A stretch of 64,000 nt of DNA, taken from positions 1 through 64,000 of the forward strand of contig NZ_WIXL01000010.1 in assembly GCF_010993955.1 (NCBI RefSeq), read 5' to 3'. Of the stretch, positions 1-7,840 are shown piece by piece. The first letter of the stretch is position 1; each line of letters opens with the position of its first letter. Both the position numbers and the translations under genes were made by a program. This DNA comes from Oceanobacillus halotolerans. Lineage in GTDB: Bacteria; Bacillota; Bacilli; Bacillales; Amphibacillaceae. Below the pieces are notes generated by a model that was given only the letters and a program-made list of their open reading frames with translations, had not been told where the DNA came from and searched no databases.

Positions 1-70
1 GCCCTTGCATTTCTATCAAAAAATAAATATAATATATCTTGTCTTTGAAAAAAGTAAAGATGTATAAATG

Positions 71-186
<116 letters not shown>

Positions 187-303
187 TTTTATCTAATTAA
201 GTTTCTGAAAAAATACAATGTATTTGTATATAATATTAAACACATAGCAATACTAAATATAGATATTGGTTCTGAATAAAATTACGATATAATAATAATT
301 ACT

Positions 304-465
304 TGAAATACTCATTATGATTATTCCACAGTAGCTAGCCGCAAGCATCGGCGAGTAAACTACTATGTGTAGGCTTGTGAGGAGTGCAATAACACTGTAA
401 AGCATGCAACACGACGAACACAACAACATTAGATTATAATGCAATGAAATACTCATTATGATTAT
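304..465 (+). repeat. tRNA-Asn 5'-end duplication element
   Basis: A 33-bp direct repeat occurs at 304-336 and 445-477. It covers the leader plus the first 12 nt of tRNA-Asn. In the upstream copy the tRNA sequence is cut at the D-arm AGCT and continues into an unrelated tail (AGCCGC...AGGCTTGTGAGGAGTGC...GCAACACGACGAAC). In the downstream copy it continues into the complete tRNA. The period is 141 bp. The tail resembles those of the tRNA-Lys and tRNA-Thr elements in this window. No reading frame of note is present. The rest of 187-465 holds only AT-rich DNA. Confidence 0.8.
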
Positions 466-540
466 TCCACAGTAGCTCAGTGGTAGAGCAATCGGCTGTT
501 AACCGATCGGTCGTAGGTTCGAATCCTACCTGTGGAGCCA
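466..540 (+). tRNA. tRNA-Asn (GTT)
   Basis: A 75-nt cloverleaf with acceptor stem TCCACAG/CTGTGGA, anticodon loop CTGTTAA giving anticodon GTT, T-arm GGTTCGAATCC and an encoded CCA. It lies 279 nt downstream of 5S and directly follows the duplicated 5'-end element. Confidence 0.97.
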
Positions 541-547
541 TTTTTAT

Positions 548-620
548 GCTTCCATAGCTCAGTCGGTAGAGCACTACCATGGTAAGGTAGGGGTCAGCGG
601 TTCAAGTCCGCTTGGAAGCT
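548..620 (+). tRNA. tRNA-Thr (GGT)
   Basis: A cloverleaf with acceptor stem GCTTCCA/TGGAAGC, anticodon stem CTACC/GGTAG, loop ATGGTAA (anticodon GGT) and T-arm GGTTCAAGTCC. No CCA is encoded after discriminator T620, unlike the other tRNAs here except tRNA-Lys, so the CCA must be added after transcription. It is 7 nt behind tRNA-Asn and followed by a terminator. Confidence 0.95.
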
Positions 621-625
621 CTTCG

Positions 626-662
626 TAAAACGCTTGTCTCATATGGGATTAAGCGTTTTTTT
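626..662 (+). terminator. rho-independent terminator of the rRNA/tRNA unit
   Basis: The stem AAACGCTT/AAGCGTTT is followed by a T-run. It ends the 5S-Asn-Thr transcription unit. Confidence 0.8.
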
Positions 663-663
663 A

Positions 664-800
664 GGCTCTTTTCGTATGCTTTGTTGATTTACTGCCATCG
701 GAGTTGGTATAAAATTTGGCATATTTGCCATGTTGATTTCCGCTTCAAGCTGTCGCTTTTTTAGGGGAGAACCCTTCAGTTTCCCGTGGGATCTTTAGCT
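664..800. repeat. degenerate family 2 (MITE-like) repeat
   Basis: It starts with the family 2 terminal sequence GGCTCTTTTCG, with the GCTTTGTTG motif next. It then contains the family's TTGATTTCCGCTTC segment. The right end is not recognisable. Compare the better copies at 41911-42767 and 62159-62273. The rest of the gap to 864 shows nothing else. Confidence 0.55.
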
Positions 801-863
801 GTTGAATCCCCCTGTTATTACACATCAAGTCATCATTTGTCGTGGGCCAATTAAGATAATTTA

Positions 864-1580
864 TTATTTCCGAGAAAATATCTTATGAAATACAACAAGT
901 AAACTGAAAAGTATAAGTGCGAGAAGACAAAGATTAGCATAATAGAAAATTCCATCTCCTAGTAAAGTGAGCAGTGTATGTCCAGTTGGAGACTCATTAA
1001 GAAATAAATAATTTGCATTTAACATAGGATTAAGAAGGAAACCAATAACCGCTGCATATCCTATTAGATACCCATAAGAATGAAACATATCACGCCAGCT
1101 GATTTTTAATGGAATTGTTATGATTAAAAAAATTGCGGACCAAGATATGGCCATATGATGAATGAAAAACTTCCAGTAGCGAAAATGAGGATAATCATAT
1201 GGTAAAACTGGTGTTAACAATGCTAAAAGTGGAGGAATAAAACCAATGAAATAGGTTAGTAAAATTAATTTTTTGTTATTCGTTACTAAAGCAACAGCAG
1301 CGGTAATTCCCGCAATACCACATAAATGAAGCGGTATGAACTCTTGTGGATTCCAAATGTTATTCTTAAGTGCCCATAGTTGATAAACTAATTCAGCTGT
1401 AATTAGAATAATAAAAAGAGAGTATCGGATGGCTTGGTATAAAAAAAGATTTGTACGTATATTTTTTCTAAAATTAATAATTAATAATATTCCGATAAAA
1501 GAGACGGTTATTGCTAAAAGATGACTGGTACCGAAAGTATTAAATGGTTCTCCTCCTACAGTTGTAAACCATTCTTTCAT
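864..1580 (-). CDS. YwaF-like integral membrane protein (TIGR02206 family)
   Basis: This is a 238-aa, very hydrophobic protein with about seven predicted transmembrane segments. They include residues 20-37, 51-70, 87-100, 105-125, 140-157, 170-185 and 214-234. The N-terminal FGTSHLLAI, the central IPLHLCGIAG and FIHHMAISW motifs, and the length fit the YwaF/TIGR02206 family of Firmicutes membrane proteins, which has no established function. It is a single gene flanked by tRNA clusters, with a GAGGA ribosome binding site before the ATG. The family call comes from remembered family features, and the role is unknown. Confidence 0.8.
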   Translation of the reverse strand: MKEWFTTVGGEPFNTFGTSHLLAITVSFIGILLIINFRKNIRTNLFLYQAIRYSLFIILITAELVYQLWALKNNIWNPQEFIPLHLCGIAGITAAVALVTNNKKLILLTYFIGFIPPLLALLTPVLPYDYPHFRYWKFFIHHMAISWSAIFLIITIPLKISWRDMFHSYGYLIGYAAVIGFLLNPMLNANYLFLNESPTGHTLLTLLGDGIFYYANLCLLALILFSLLVVFHKIFSRK

Positions 1581-1851
1581 CGAATATCCTCCTCGGTAAT
1601 TGGGGTTTATACCAGATTATATGCAACTAAACAAAAAATAAAAATTACTGTAACATTTTAATGCAGAAAATCAAGGCTATTTCAAGAGGATCGTTGCTTG
1701 TTTAGAAACTAATGATGATTATGGATATTTACAGTAGCTATTTCATTATGATAAGTTAATGTGTTCTATGAAAATGAAGTAATAAATAAAATGCTTGTAC
1801 ATAAAAGTTATTAAAATAAACGAACTATCACAAGTGAAGGCAAAATACGAT
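1581..1851. other. intergenic region without a gene
   Basis: AT-rich DNA between two minus-strand genes. It holds only a faint family 2 terminus-like stretch (GGCTATTTC...GTTGCTTGTTTAG, about 1675-1710). The region up to 1902 ends in the fabI terminator. Confidence 0.5.
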
Positions 1852-1890
1852 AAAACGCTTGAACTGCTATATTTTAGTTCAAGCGTTTTA
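1852..1890 (-). terminator. fabI terminator
   Basis: A 14-bp perfect stem (AAAACGCTTGAACT and its complement) lies 13 nt past the fabI stop. It is flanked by A/T tracts on both sides, so it may act in both directions. Confidence 0.8.
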
Positions 1891-1902
1891 AGATTAATTT
1901 CA

Positions 1903-2676
1903 TTATCCACCAATTATGTGAAAACCAGAATCAACATGAAGCACATCTCCAGAAACTCCTCTGGAAAGATCGCTTACAAAGAAAAGTGTCGCATCCCCGA
2001 CCTGATCTTGGTCAACATTCTGCCGTAATGGTGCCTTTTCTTCTATGACAGAGAACTTTTCGTTAAAGCCAGATACTCCTTTTGCAGATAATGTACGAAT
2101 TGGCCCTGCTGATACGGCGTTTACACGTATTCCGTATTTCCCAACATCTTCTGCCAAGTAGCGTACACTAGCCTCTAAGGATGCTTTTGCTACCCCCATG
2201 ACATTGTAGTCTTTTATAACGCGTTCTGCCCCTAAGTATGTTTGGGTAACAATACTACCACCTTCTGTCATAACTTCTTTAGCTGCTCTTGTTACCGCAA
2301 CCAATGAGTAAGCACTGATTTCCTGTGCTAATAAAAAGCCCTCTCTGGAAGTATCTGCATATTCACCCTGTAATTCCTCTCTATTAGCAAATGCAACAGA
2401 GTGTACTACGCCATGAATAACACCTACTTTTTCTTTTATTTTTTGGAATGCTGCTTGGATGCTATCATCACTAGCAACATCACATGTAACCATTAAGGTA
2501 GGTTCTATATTATGTTTCTCTAGTAGCTTTGTTAATTTTCGGTAAGAACGTTCTTGTCTATTTGTAAAAATCAAATTTGCTCCTGCATTATGTAATGATT
2601 TTGTTATCCCCCAAGCTATACTACGCTCATTTGCTACACCCATTATCAAAATAGTTTTACCCTTAAGTAATGACAT
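1903..2676 (-). CDS. fabI: enoyl-[acyl-carrier-protein] reductase, NADH
   Basis: This is the last step of the type II fatty-acid elongation cycle: reduction of trans-2-enoyl-ACP in the cytoplasm. The 257-aa Rossmann-fold SDR protein has the FabI-type nucleotide motif GVANERSIAWGI near residues 13-24. The catalytic Tyr157-x6-Lys164 pair (YNVMGVAK) and the SAGPIRTLSAKG loop are present. I start at the ATG at 2676 because GGAGGTG lies 6 nt upstream of it. An in-frame TTG at 2691 overlaps that ribosome binding site and is unlikely. A TATAAT -10 reads on the minus strand at 2709-2714. It appears monocistronic. Confidence 0.97.
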   Translation of the reverse strand: MSLLKGKTILIMGVANERSIAWGITKSLHNAGANLIFTNRQERSYRKLTKLLEKHNIEPTLMVTCDVASDDSIQAAFQKIKEKVGVIHGVVHSVAFANREELQGEYADTSREGFLLAQEISAYSLVAVTRAAKEVMTEGGSIVTQTYLGAERVIKDYNVMGVAKASLEASVRYLAEDVGKYGIRVNAVSAGPIRTLSAKGVSGFNEKFSVIEEKAPLRQNVDQDQVGDATLFFVSDLSRGVSGDVLHVDSGFHIIGG

Positions 2677-2830
2677 TTTTAGCACCTCCAATTAGTAGTT
2701 GCTCTTATATTATAACCTAACTTGTCTACTATGAGAAACAACTTTATTATATTGGACTACAAGACTTACACTGCTGTGTAAATAAACATAAAAAGACAAG
2801 ATGAATTTTAAAAAAAGTTTTGATTATCTC

Positions 2831-2859
2831 TTTACAAATTGAATGTAACTGTATATAAT
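2831..2859 (+). promoter_or_regulatory. SigA-type promoter of the tRNA cluster
   Basis: -35 TTTACA at 2831-2836, a 17-nt spacer, and a perfect -10 TATAAT at 2854-2859. It lies 36 nt before tRNA-Glu. Confidence 0.75.
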
Positions 2860-2895
2860 AAATTTTGTCGGTTTGAGAAAAATGACATATAGTTT

Positions 2896-2970
2896 GGCCC
2901 GTTGGTCAAGTGGTTAAGACACCGCCCTTTCACGGCGGTAACACGGGTTCGAATCCCGTACGGGTCACCA
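2896..2970 (+). tRNA. tRNA-Glu (TTC)
   Basis: A 75-nt cloverleaf with anticodon loop CTTTCAC (anticodon TTC), T-arm GGTTCGAATCC and encoded CCA. It is the first gene of the second tRNA cluster. Confidence 0.96.
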
Positions 2971-2973
2971 AAT

Positions 2974-3049
2974 GGAGGATTAGCTCAGCTGGGAGAGCAC
3001 TTGCCTTACAAGCAAGGGGTCGCAGGTTCGAGCCCTGCATCCTCCACCA
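2974..3049 (+). tRNA. tRNA-Val (TAC)
   Basis: A 76-nt cloverleaf with acceptor stem GGAGGAT/ATCCTCC, anticodon loop CTTACAA (anticodon TAC) and encoded CCA. It lies three nt after tRNA-Glu. Confidence 0.97.
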
Positions 3050-3109
3050 TAGAATCAATTTAAATAAATAAAGAGAATAAGAACTCCATAAATGAAGTAG
3101 AATTCATAT

Positions 3110-3268
3110 TAAATGCTGGCTCAACTTAATTGGTAGAGACAACGAACAGATCTTCACCGAATAGACTTACTAGTTGCCAGGAGTGAGACACCACTAAGTG
3201 ACCTTACAACACGACGAAAATACAAAGAATAAAAAGTGAATATAATGAAATACAATTATATTAAAAAT
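3110..3268 (+). repeat. degenerate tRNA-Thr 5'-end duplication element
   Basis: The segment at 3115-3138 (GCTGGCTCAACTTAATTGGTAGAG) is a diverged copy of the first 24 nt of the downstream tRNA-Thr (3269-3344). It also shares the preceding TGAARTA.AATT.ATATTAAA leader. The tail contains CCAGGAGTGAGAC and ACAACACGACGAA, which are shared with the Asn and Lys elements. The period to the real tRNA is 154 bp. There is no gene between 3050 and 3268. Confidence 0.65.
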
Positions 3269-3344
<76 letters not shown>

Positions 3345-3385
3345 TTTTTTATGAATAAAAAGTTTAATTAGGTTAAAATTATGAT

Positions 3386-3470
3386 GGAGGGGTAGCGAAG
3401 TGGCTAAACGCGGCGGACTGTAAATCCGCTCCCTCAGGGTTCGGGAGTTCGAATCTCTCCCCCTCCACCA
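3386..3470 (+). tRNA. tRNA-Tyr (GTA)
   Basis: An 85-nt class II tRNA with a long variable arm (CTCCCTCAGGGTTCGGG region), anticodon GTA within GGACTGTAAATCC, and encoded CCA. Confidence 0.97.
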
Positions 3471-3549
3471 TTAATTTTTTATTTAGTGTATAAATAAAAG
3501 AATTGTTGTCCATATTATTGGATGGACAAGATAATAATATAAATCATGT

Positions 3550-3624
3550 TGGGCTATAGCCAAGCGGTAAGGCATCGGGTTTTGATCCCGTGTACCCCAG
3601 GTTCGAATCCTGGTAGCCCAGCCA
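3550..3624 (+). tRNA. tRNA-Gln (TTG)
   Basis: A 75-nt cloverleaf with acceptor TGGGCTA/TAGCCCA, anticodon TTG and encoded CCA. Confidence 0.97.
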
Positions 3625-3671
3625 TTTTTATGTCTTATACATACTTAGATAATGGTGTAGCAAGATTAAAT

Positions 3672-4089
3672 GAGCCATTAGCTAGCCGCCCGCATCATCG
3701 AAAAGCCAACTAAGTACAGGCTTGCGAGGAATGCGACTTCATCAAAACAAACATGCAACATGACGAGCACCAATGAACACTCACCATCCAATAAGAAAGT
3801 ATATTTTAAATGAGCCATTAGCTAGCCGCCCGCATCATCGAAAAGCCAACTAAGTGCAGGCTTGCGAGGAATGCACTTCATCGAAACAAACATGTAACAT
3901 GACGAGCACCAATGAACGCTCGCCATCCAATAAGAAAGTATATTTTAAATGAGCCATTAGCTAGCCGCCCGCATCATCGAAAAGCCAACTAAGTGCAGGC
4001 TTGCGAGGAATGCGACTTCATCGAAACAAACATGCAACATGACGAGCACCAATGAACGCTCGCCATCCAATAAGAAAGTATATTTAAAT
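3672..4089 (+). repeat. three tandem tRNA-Lys 5'-end duplication units
   Basis: Three head-to-tail units of 140, 139 and 139 bp start at 3672, 3812 and 3951. Each opens with the first 12 nt of tRNA-Lys (GAGCCATTAGCT). It then leaves the tRNA at the D-arm into AGCCGCCCGCATCATCG...AGGCTTGCGAGGAATGC...GACGAGCACC, and ends with a leader (AAGAAAGTATATTTTAAAT). That leader runs into the next unit and finally into the intact tRNA. AGCC...GGCT and GCA...TGC can pair within each unit. There is no open reading frame. The units differ by only a few substitutions and small indels. Confidence 0.85.
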
Positions 4090-4162
4090 GAGCCATTAGC
4101 TCAGTTGGTAGAGCATCTGACTTTTAATCAGAGGGTCGGAGGTTCGAATCCTCCATGGCTCA
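4090..4162 (+). tRNA. tRNA-Lys (TTT)
   Basis: A cloverleaf with acceptor GAGCCAT/ATGGCTC, anticodon TTT in CTTTTAA and T-arm GGTTCGAATCC. No CCA is encoded (it is followed by TCACAG). It is the last tRNA of the cluster. Partial copies of its own sequence lie on both sides: 5' ends upstream and a 3' end downstream. Confidence 0.96.
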
Positions 4163-4268
4163 TCACAGAAGAAAACGGTCGGATTCTCACCTCCGGTTCC
4201 CCTTGCTCCCGATTAGGAAGCAAGGACTAGCTAAAGCGTCGGAATCCTCCATGGCTCATCACAGAAGA
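4146..4268 (+). repeat. tRNA-Lys 3'-end duplication
   Basis: A perfect 27-bp direct repeat at 4146-4172 and 4242-4268 covers the last 17 nt of tRNA-Lys plus 10 nt of flank. The 69 bp between contain a small hairpin (CCTTGCT/AGCAAGG) and no gene. It looks like the footprint of an insertion that regenerated the tRNA 3' end, as at an att site, but on a miniature scale. Confidence 0.75.
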
Positions 4269-4371
4269 TATGACTGGGACGCTATGTTTATTAAGGAAGT
4301 TTTCCGCGTTTTATCATTGAGGTAATTAGTTTTGTTTAGGTGTTGATATATCATAAATATTTCATTTTTTT

Positions 4372-4420
4372 AAACAAGGTTCTTATGACTGTAAACAACC
4401 TTGTTTATTTGCATTTTAAG
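4372..4420 (+). terminator. terminator of the tRNA cluster
   Basis: The stem AAACAAGGTT/AACCTTGTTT has a 15-nt loop and is followed by ATTTGCATTTT. The remaining 4269-4560 is AT-rich leader. It contains a possible -10 (TATAAT, 4457-4462) for the mva operon, without a clear -35. Confidence 0.7.
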
Positions 4421-4560
4421 GCGTTTTTTTACATAATAGATACAGTAATTTTTATTTATAATCGTTATATATGTGTAACCTTTAGTTTTTAAGAGGTATA
4501 TCTATTTATACTAGTTTGGTCTCGGTCGATCCTATATTCGAATATAAAGGGTGAAATGGC

Positions 4561-5850
4561 ATGAAGTCTTCTAGAATTCCAGGCTTTTACAAAATGGCAG
4601 TTGAGGAAAGACGTGAGCTACTTCAAAATATGGAATGGATTTCTGATGATGAAACGGAGTATTTATTTTCAAAGGAACCATTGCAGGTTGAAACAGCTGA
4701 TAAAATGATTGAAAATGTAATCGGTACATTCCCATTACCATTAGGGCTAGGATTGAATTTTCTTATTAATGAAAAAGAATACGTTGTACCAATGGCTATT
4801 GAAGAACCATCAGTAGTTGCATCAGCAAGTCATATTGCTAAAATTGTTAGGGATGCAGGAGGATTTTCGACAGAAGCAACAGAAAGAGATATGATAGGGC
4901 AAATTCAAGTTGTTGGCTGTTCTGACTACCGTGCTGCCAAACAGGTATTATTAGATGCAAAAGAAACCTTGATTAAGGAAGCGAATGCTGCATACCCTAG
5001 TATAGTAGCTAGAGGTGGAGGAGCAAAAGATATTGACGTACGTATACTAAATGAAGAAGCAGATTCTCTTTATAATCAAATGCTTGTTTTTCATTTATAT
5101 ATCAATACATGTGATGCCATGGGTGCGAATATTATTAATACAATGGCAGAATCATTGGCACCAACTATAGAAGAATTAACAGGTGGTAAAGTATATTTAC
5201 GGATCCTCTCCAACTATGCAGATCGTTGTTTAGCAAAAGCAAGATGTGTGATACCGCCTAAGCTATTGGCAACAGGTGATTTCACTGGTGAAGAAGTGCG
5301 AGATGGTGTCATCCATGCATATGAGTTCGCTGCGTCAGACCCATATCGTGCAGTGACACATAATAAAGGAATTATGAACGGGATTGACCCTGTTGTTATT
5401 GCTACAGGTAATGACTGGCGTGCGGTAGAGGCAGGTGCACATGCATATGCTGTTCGTCATGGACAGTATAGTTCGATGACAACATGGAAAGCCGATGAGA
5501 ATGGAAATTTAGTAGGAGAACTTGAATTACCGATGTCAATCGGAACGGTGGGTGGAGCCATTCGGGTTCATCCTATTTCACAAATGGCTCATAAATTATT
5601 AGATATACACTCTGCTCAGGAATTATCACAAGTTATTGTGGCGGTTGGCTTAGCGCAAAATCTCGGGGCATTAAAAGCATTGGTTACAGATGGTATTCAA
5701 AAGGGCCATATGGCTTTACATTCTCGATCTGTTGCAATCGCAGCAGGTGCCACAGGGGAGATGATTGATATCATTGCAGAACGTTTAAGAGATGAAAAAG
5801 AAATCCGTGTTGGAAAAGCTAAAGAATTGGTGGAAGAATATAAAAAATGA
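4561..5850 (+). CDS. mvaA: hydroxymethylglutaryl-CoA reductase, class II
   Basis: It makes mevalonate from HMG-CoA in the cytosol, using reduced nicotinamide. The 429-aa length is typical of the class II (Pseudomonas mevalonii/Staphylococcus) enzymes. Visible motifs are ENVIGTFPLPLGLGLNF (51-67), EEPSVVASAS (81-90, catalytic Glu), DAMGANIINTMAE, GTVGGAIRVHP, and the C-terminal GHMALHSRS with the catalytic His. The start ATG has AAGGGTGA upstream. It is the first gene of the mevalonate operon and overlaps mvk by 4 nt (ATGA), which suggests translational coupling. Confidence 0.96.
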   Translation: MKSSRIPGFYKMAVEERRELLQNMEWISDDETEYLFSKEPLQVETADKMIENVIGTFPLPLGLGLNFLINEKEYVVPMAIEEPSVVASASHIAKIVRDAGGFSTEATERDMIGQIQVVGCSDYRAAKQVLLDAKETLIKEANAAYPSIVARGGGAKDIDVRILNEEADSLYNQMLVFHLYINTCDAMGANIINTMAESLAPTIEELTGGKVYLRILSNYADRCLAKARCVIPPKLLATGDFTGEEVRDGVIHAYEFAASDPYRAVTHNKGIMNGIDPVVIATGNDWRAVEAGAHAYAVRHGQYSSMTTWKADENGNLVGELELPMSIGTVGGAIRVHPISQMAHKLLDIHSAQELSQVIVAVGLAQNLGALKALVTDGIQKGHMALHSRSVAIAAGATGEMIDIIAERLRDEKEIRVGKAKELVEEYKK

Positions 5851-6809
5851 ATTTAGAAAAAGCAACTACATCAGAACAAACAGCTATTGGTATAGCTCAT
5901 AGTAAATTAATCTTGATTGGGGAGCATGCAGTTGTACACGGACAACCTGCAATAGCCATCCCATTTCCGTTAGTAGGAATTGAGGCAGAAGTAGAACACG
6001 TGCCTGGTACAATTAAGTTAGACAGTACATTCTACCACGGCCCATTAGAATTAGCCCCTGAGACACTAAGTGGATTAGTCAATTGTGTAAAAGCAACAAT
6101 AGATCATCTAGATATGCCCAATAAAGATCTGTTGATTCGTATAAAGTCCTCTATTCCTCCAGGGAAAGGATTGGGTTCTAGTGCCTCTGTTGCTATAGCG
6201 GTTATTCGTTCATTATTTGCCTATGTCAATTACCATTATACAGATGATGAGTTACTAAAATTGGCTAACATAGCAGAAACGTATGCACATGGGGCACCGA
6301 GTGGAATTGATACATTAACTATTACGTCAGAGTCACCAATTTGGTATGAGAAAGAAAAACCGATGGAATTAATTAAGCCATCAAATGATTTTCACTTTGT
6401 CGTAGCAGATTCAGGTAGAATGGGGGATACGAAGCTAGCTGTTGATTCTGTTGCTGGATTACTTAGATCAGCACCTAAGAGAATTCAATCACGTCTTGAA
6501 CGAATTGGGGAGCTCACCCATCAAGCAAAAGAAGCACTTGAAAAGGCTAGTAAACAGTTACTCGGTAATATGTTAAATGAAGCACAAAAGGAGTTAGAAG
6601 CACTAGGTGTAAGTGATGCAGGATTAAATCGCTTAATTTACTTTGCAAGACAGGAAGGTGCATTAGGAGCGAAATTAACTGGTGGTGGTAATGGTGGATG
6701 CATCATTGCATTAGCTCGTAATGAAATCCATTCCAGACAGCTTTCCGAAAAGCTAAAGAATTTTGGAGCACATGCAGTCTGGTCTTTTGTATTACGTAAA
6801 CAAGACTAA
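5847..6809 (+). CDS. mvk: mevalonate kinase
   Basis: A GHMP-family kinase of 320 aa that phosphorylates mevalonate to mevalonate 5-phosphate. The N-terminus has SKLILIGEHAVVHGQPA (19-35). The ATP loop PPGKGLGSSASVA spans 104-116. The C-terminal GHMP motif is KLTGGGNGGCIIAL. The GEHAVVHG signature separates it from phosphomevalonate kinase. Its ATG overlaps the mvaA stop codon. Confidence 0.94.
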   Translation: MNLEKATTSEQTAIGIAHSKLILIGEHAVVHGQPAIAIPFPLVGIEAEVEHVPGTIKLDSTFYHGPLELAPETLSGLVNCVKATIDHLDMPNKDLLIRIKSSIPPGKGLGSSASVAIAVIRSLFAYVNYHYTDDELLKLANIAETYAHGAPSGIDTLTITSESPIWYEKEKPMELIKPSNDFHFVVADSGRMGDTKLAVDSVAGLLRSAPKRIQSRLERIGELTHQAKEALEKASKQLLGNMLNEAQKELEALGVSDAGLNRLIYFARQEGALGAKLTGGGNGGCIIALARNEIHSRQLSEKLKNFGAHAVWSFVLRKQD

Positions 6810-6850
6810 ACGTTTTAAAAGAAGTATATTATAGATAAAGGGGATTCACG

Positions 6851-7828
6851 ATGAAGGCAACAGCAAAAGCACATACGAACATCGCGTTAATAAAGTATTG
6901 GGGGAAGCGTGATGAATCATTGATATTGCCAATGAATAATAGCCTTTCCCTTACGTTGGATGGTTTTTATACAACTACAACGGTAGAGTTTAGGGATAAT
7001 TTAAAAGCAGATCAGTTTTATTTAAATGATAAGCCCATAACAGGTCCAGAATATACCCGTGTTACAAAATTTATGGATCTCATTCGAGGTTATGCGGAAA
7101 AGCCATCTATCTATGCTGTTATTCAATCTATAAATCACGTCCCTACTGCTGCTGGATTTGCCTCATCTGCCTCTGGATTTGCTGCATTAGCTGCAGCTGC
7201 AACACGCGCATTAGAAATGGATTTATCTAATCAAGCATTATCACGTATTACCCGACAAGGCTCAGGATCTGCCTGCCGGTCTATATTAGGTGGTTTTGTG
7301 GAGTGGGAGCAAGGTGAAAAGGAAGACGGATCAGACTCTTACGCTGTTCAAGTTGCACCACCTGATCATTGGGATATTCGGGTTGCAGCAGTTGTCCTCT
7401 CTTCGAAAATGAAAAAGGTTTCCAGTAGAAAGGGAATGAAACGTACTGTAGAGACTTCGCCATTTTACTCGAGTTGGGTAGATAGTATTCCACATGACTT
7501 GAAGCAAATAAAAGAAGCCATACATGTTCGTGATTTTGAGACAGTCGGCAGGATTGCAGAAGCAAATTGCTTACGAATGCATGCAACGACATTAGGTGCC
7601 AATCCACCATTTACTTATTGGCACGATACAACAATGGCGGTTATGCAAACAGTTAAGGATATGCGTGATAAAGGGATACCTGCCTATTTTACAATTGATG
7701 CTGGTCCGAATGTAAAAGTAATTTATTTACCAGAAAATGAGGCAGAAGTAGAAAAAACACTCCGTACCATACCTGGTGTAACGGATGTTAGACTAAGTCG
7801 ATCAGGTCAAGGAGTAACCTACCTATAG
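6851..7828 (+). CDS. mvaD: diphosphomevalonate decarboxylase
   Basis: It carries out ATP-dependent decarboxylation of mevalonate diphosphate to isopentenyl diphosphate. The 325-aa protein starts with the hallmark NIALIKYWGKRD (10-21). It has PTAAGFASSASGFAAL (98-113) and a late IDAGPNVKV motif carrying the expected catalytic Asp. The ribosome binding site is AAAGGGG, 8 nt before the ATG. It lies 41 nt after mvk and only a few nt before the next gene. Confidence 0.96.
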   Translation: MKATAKAHTNIALIKYWGKRDESLILPMNNSLSLTLDGFYTTTTVEFRDNLKADQFYLNDKPITGPEYTRVTKFMDLIRGYAEKPSIYAVIQSINHVPTAAGFASSASGFAALAAAATRALEMDLSNQALSRITRQGSGSACRSILGGFVEWEQGEKEDGSDSYAVQVAPPDHWDIRVAAVVLSSKMKKVSSRKGMKRTVETSPFYSSWVDSIPHDLKQIKEAIHVRDFETVGRIAEANCLRMHATTLGANPPFTYWHDTTMAVMQTVKDMRDKGIPAYFTIDAGPNVKVIYLPENEAEVEKTLRTIPGVTDVRLSRSGQGVTYL

Positions 7829-7840
7829 GGGTTGAACATT

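Noticed and set aside
3672-4089. CRISPR-like array
   Set aside because: The whole 139-bp unit repeats without unique spacers, and each unit carries a tRNA 5' end; no cas genes are present.
4039-4230. Open frame running through tRNA-Lys and its duplicated flank
   Set aside because: It overlaps a certain tRNA gene and repeat units, has no ribosome binding site, and its codons are just tRNA sequence.
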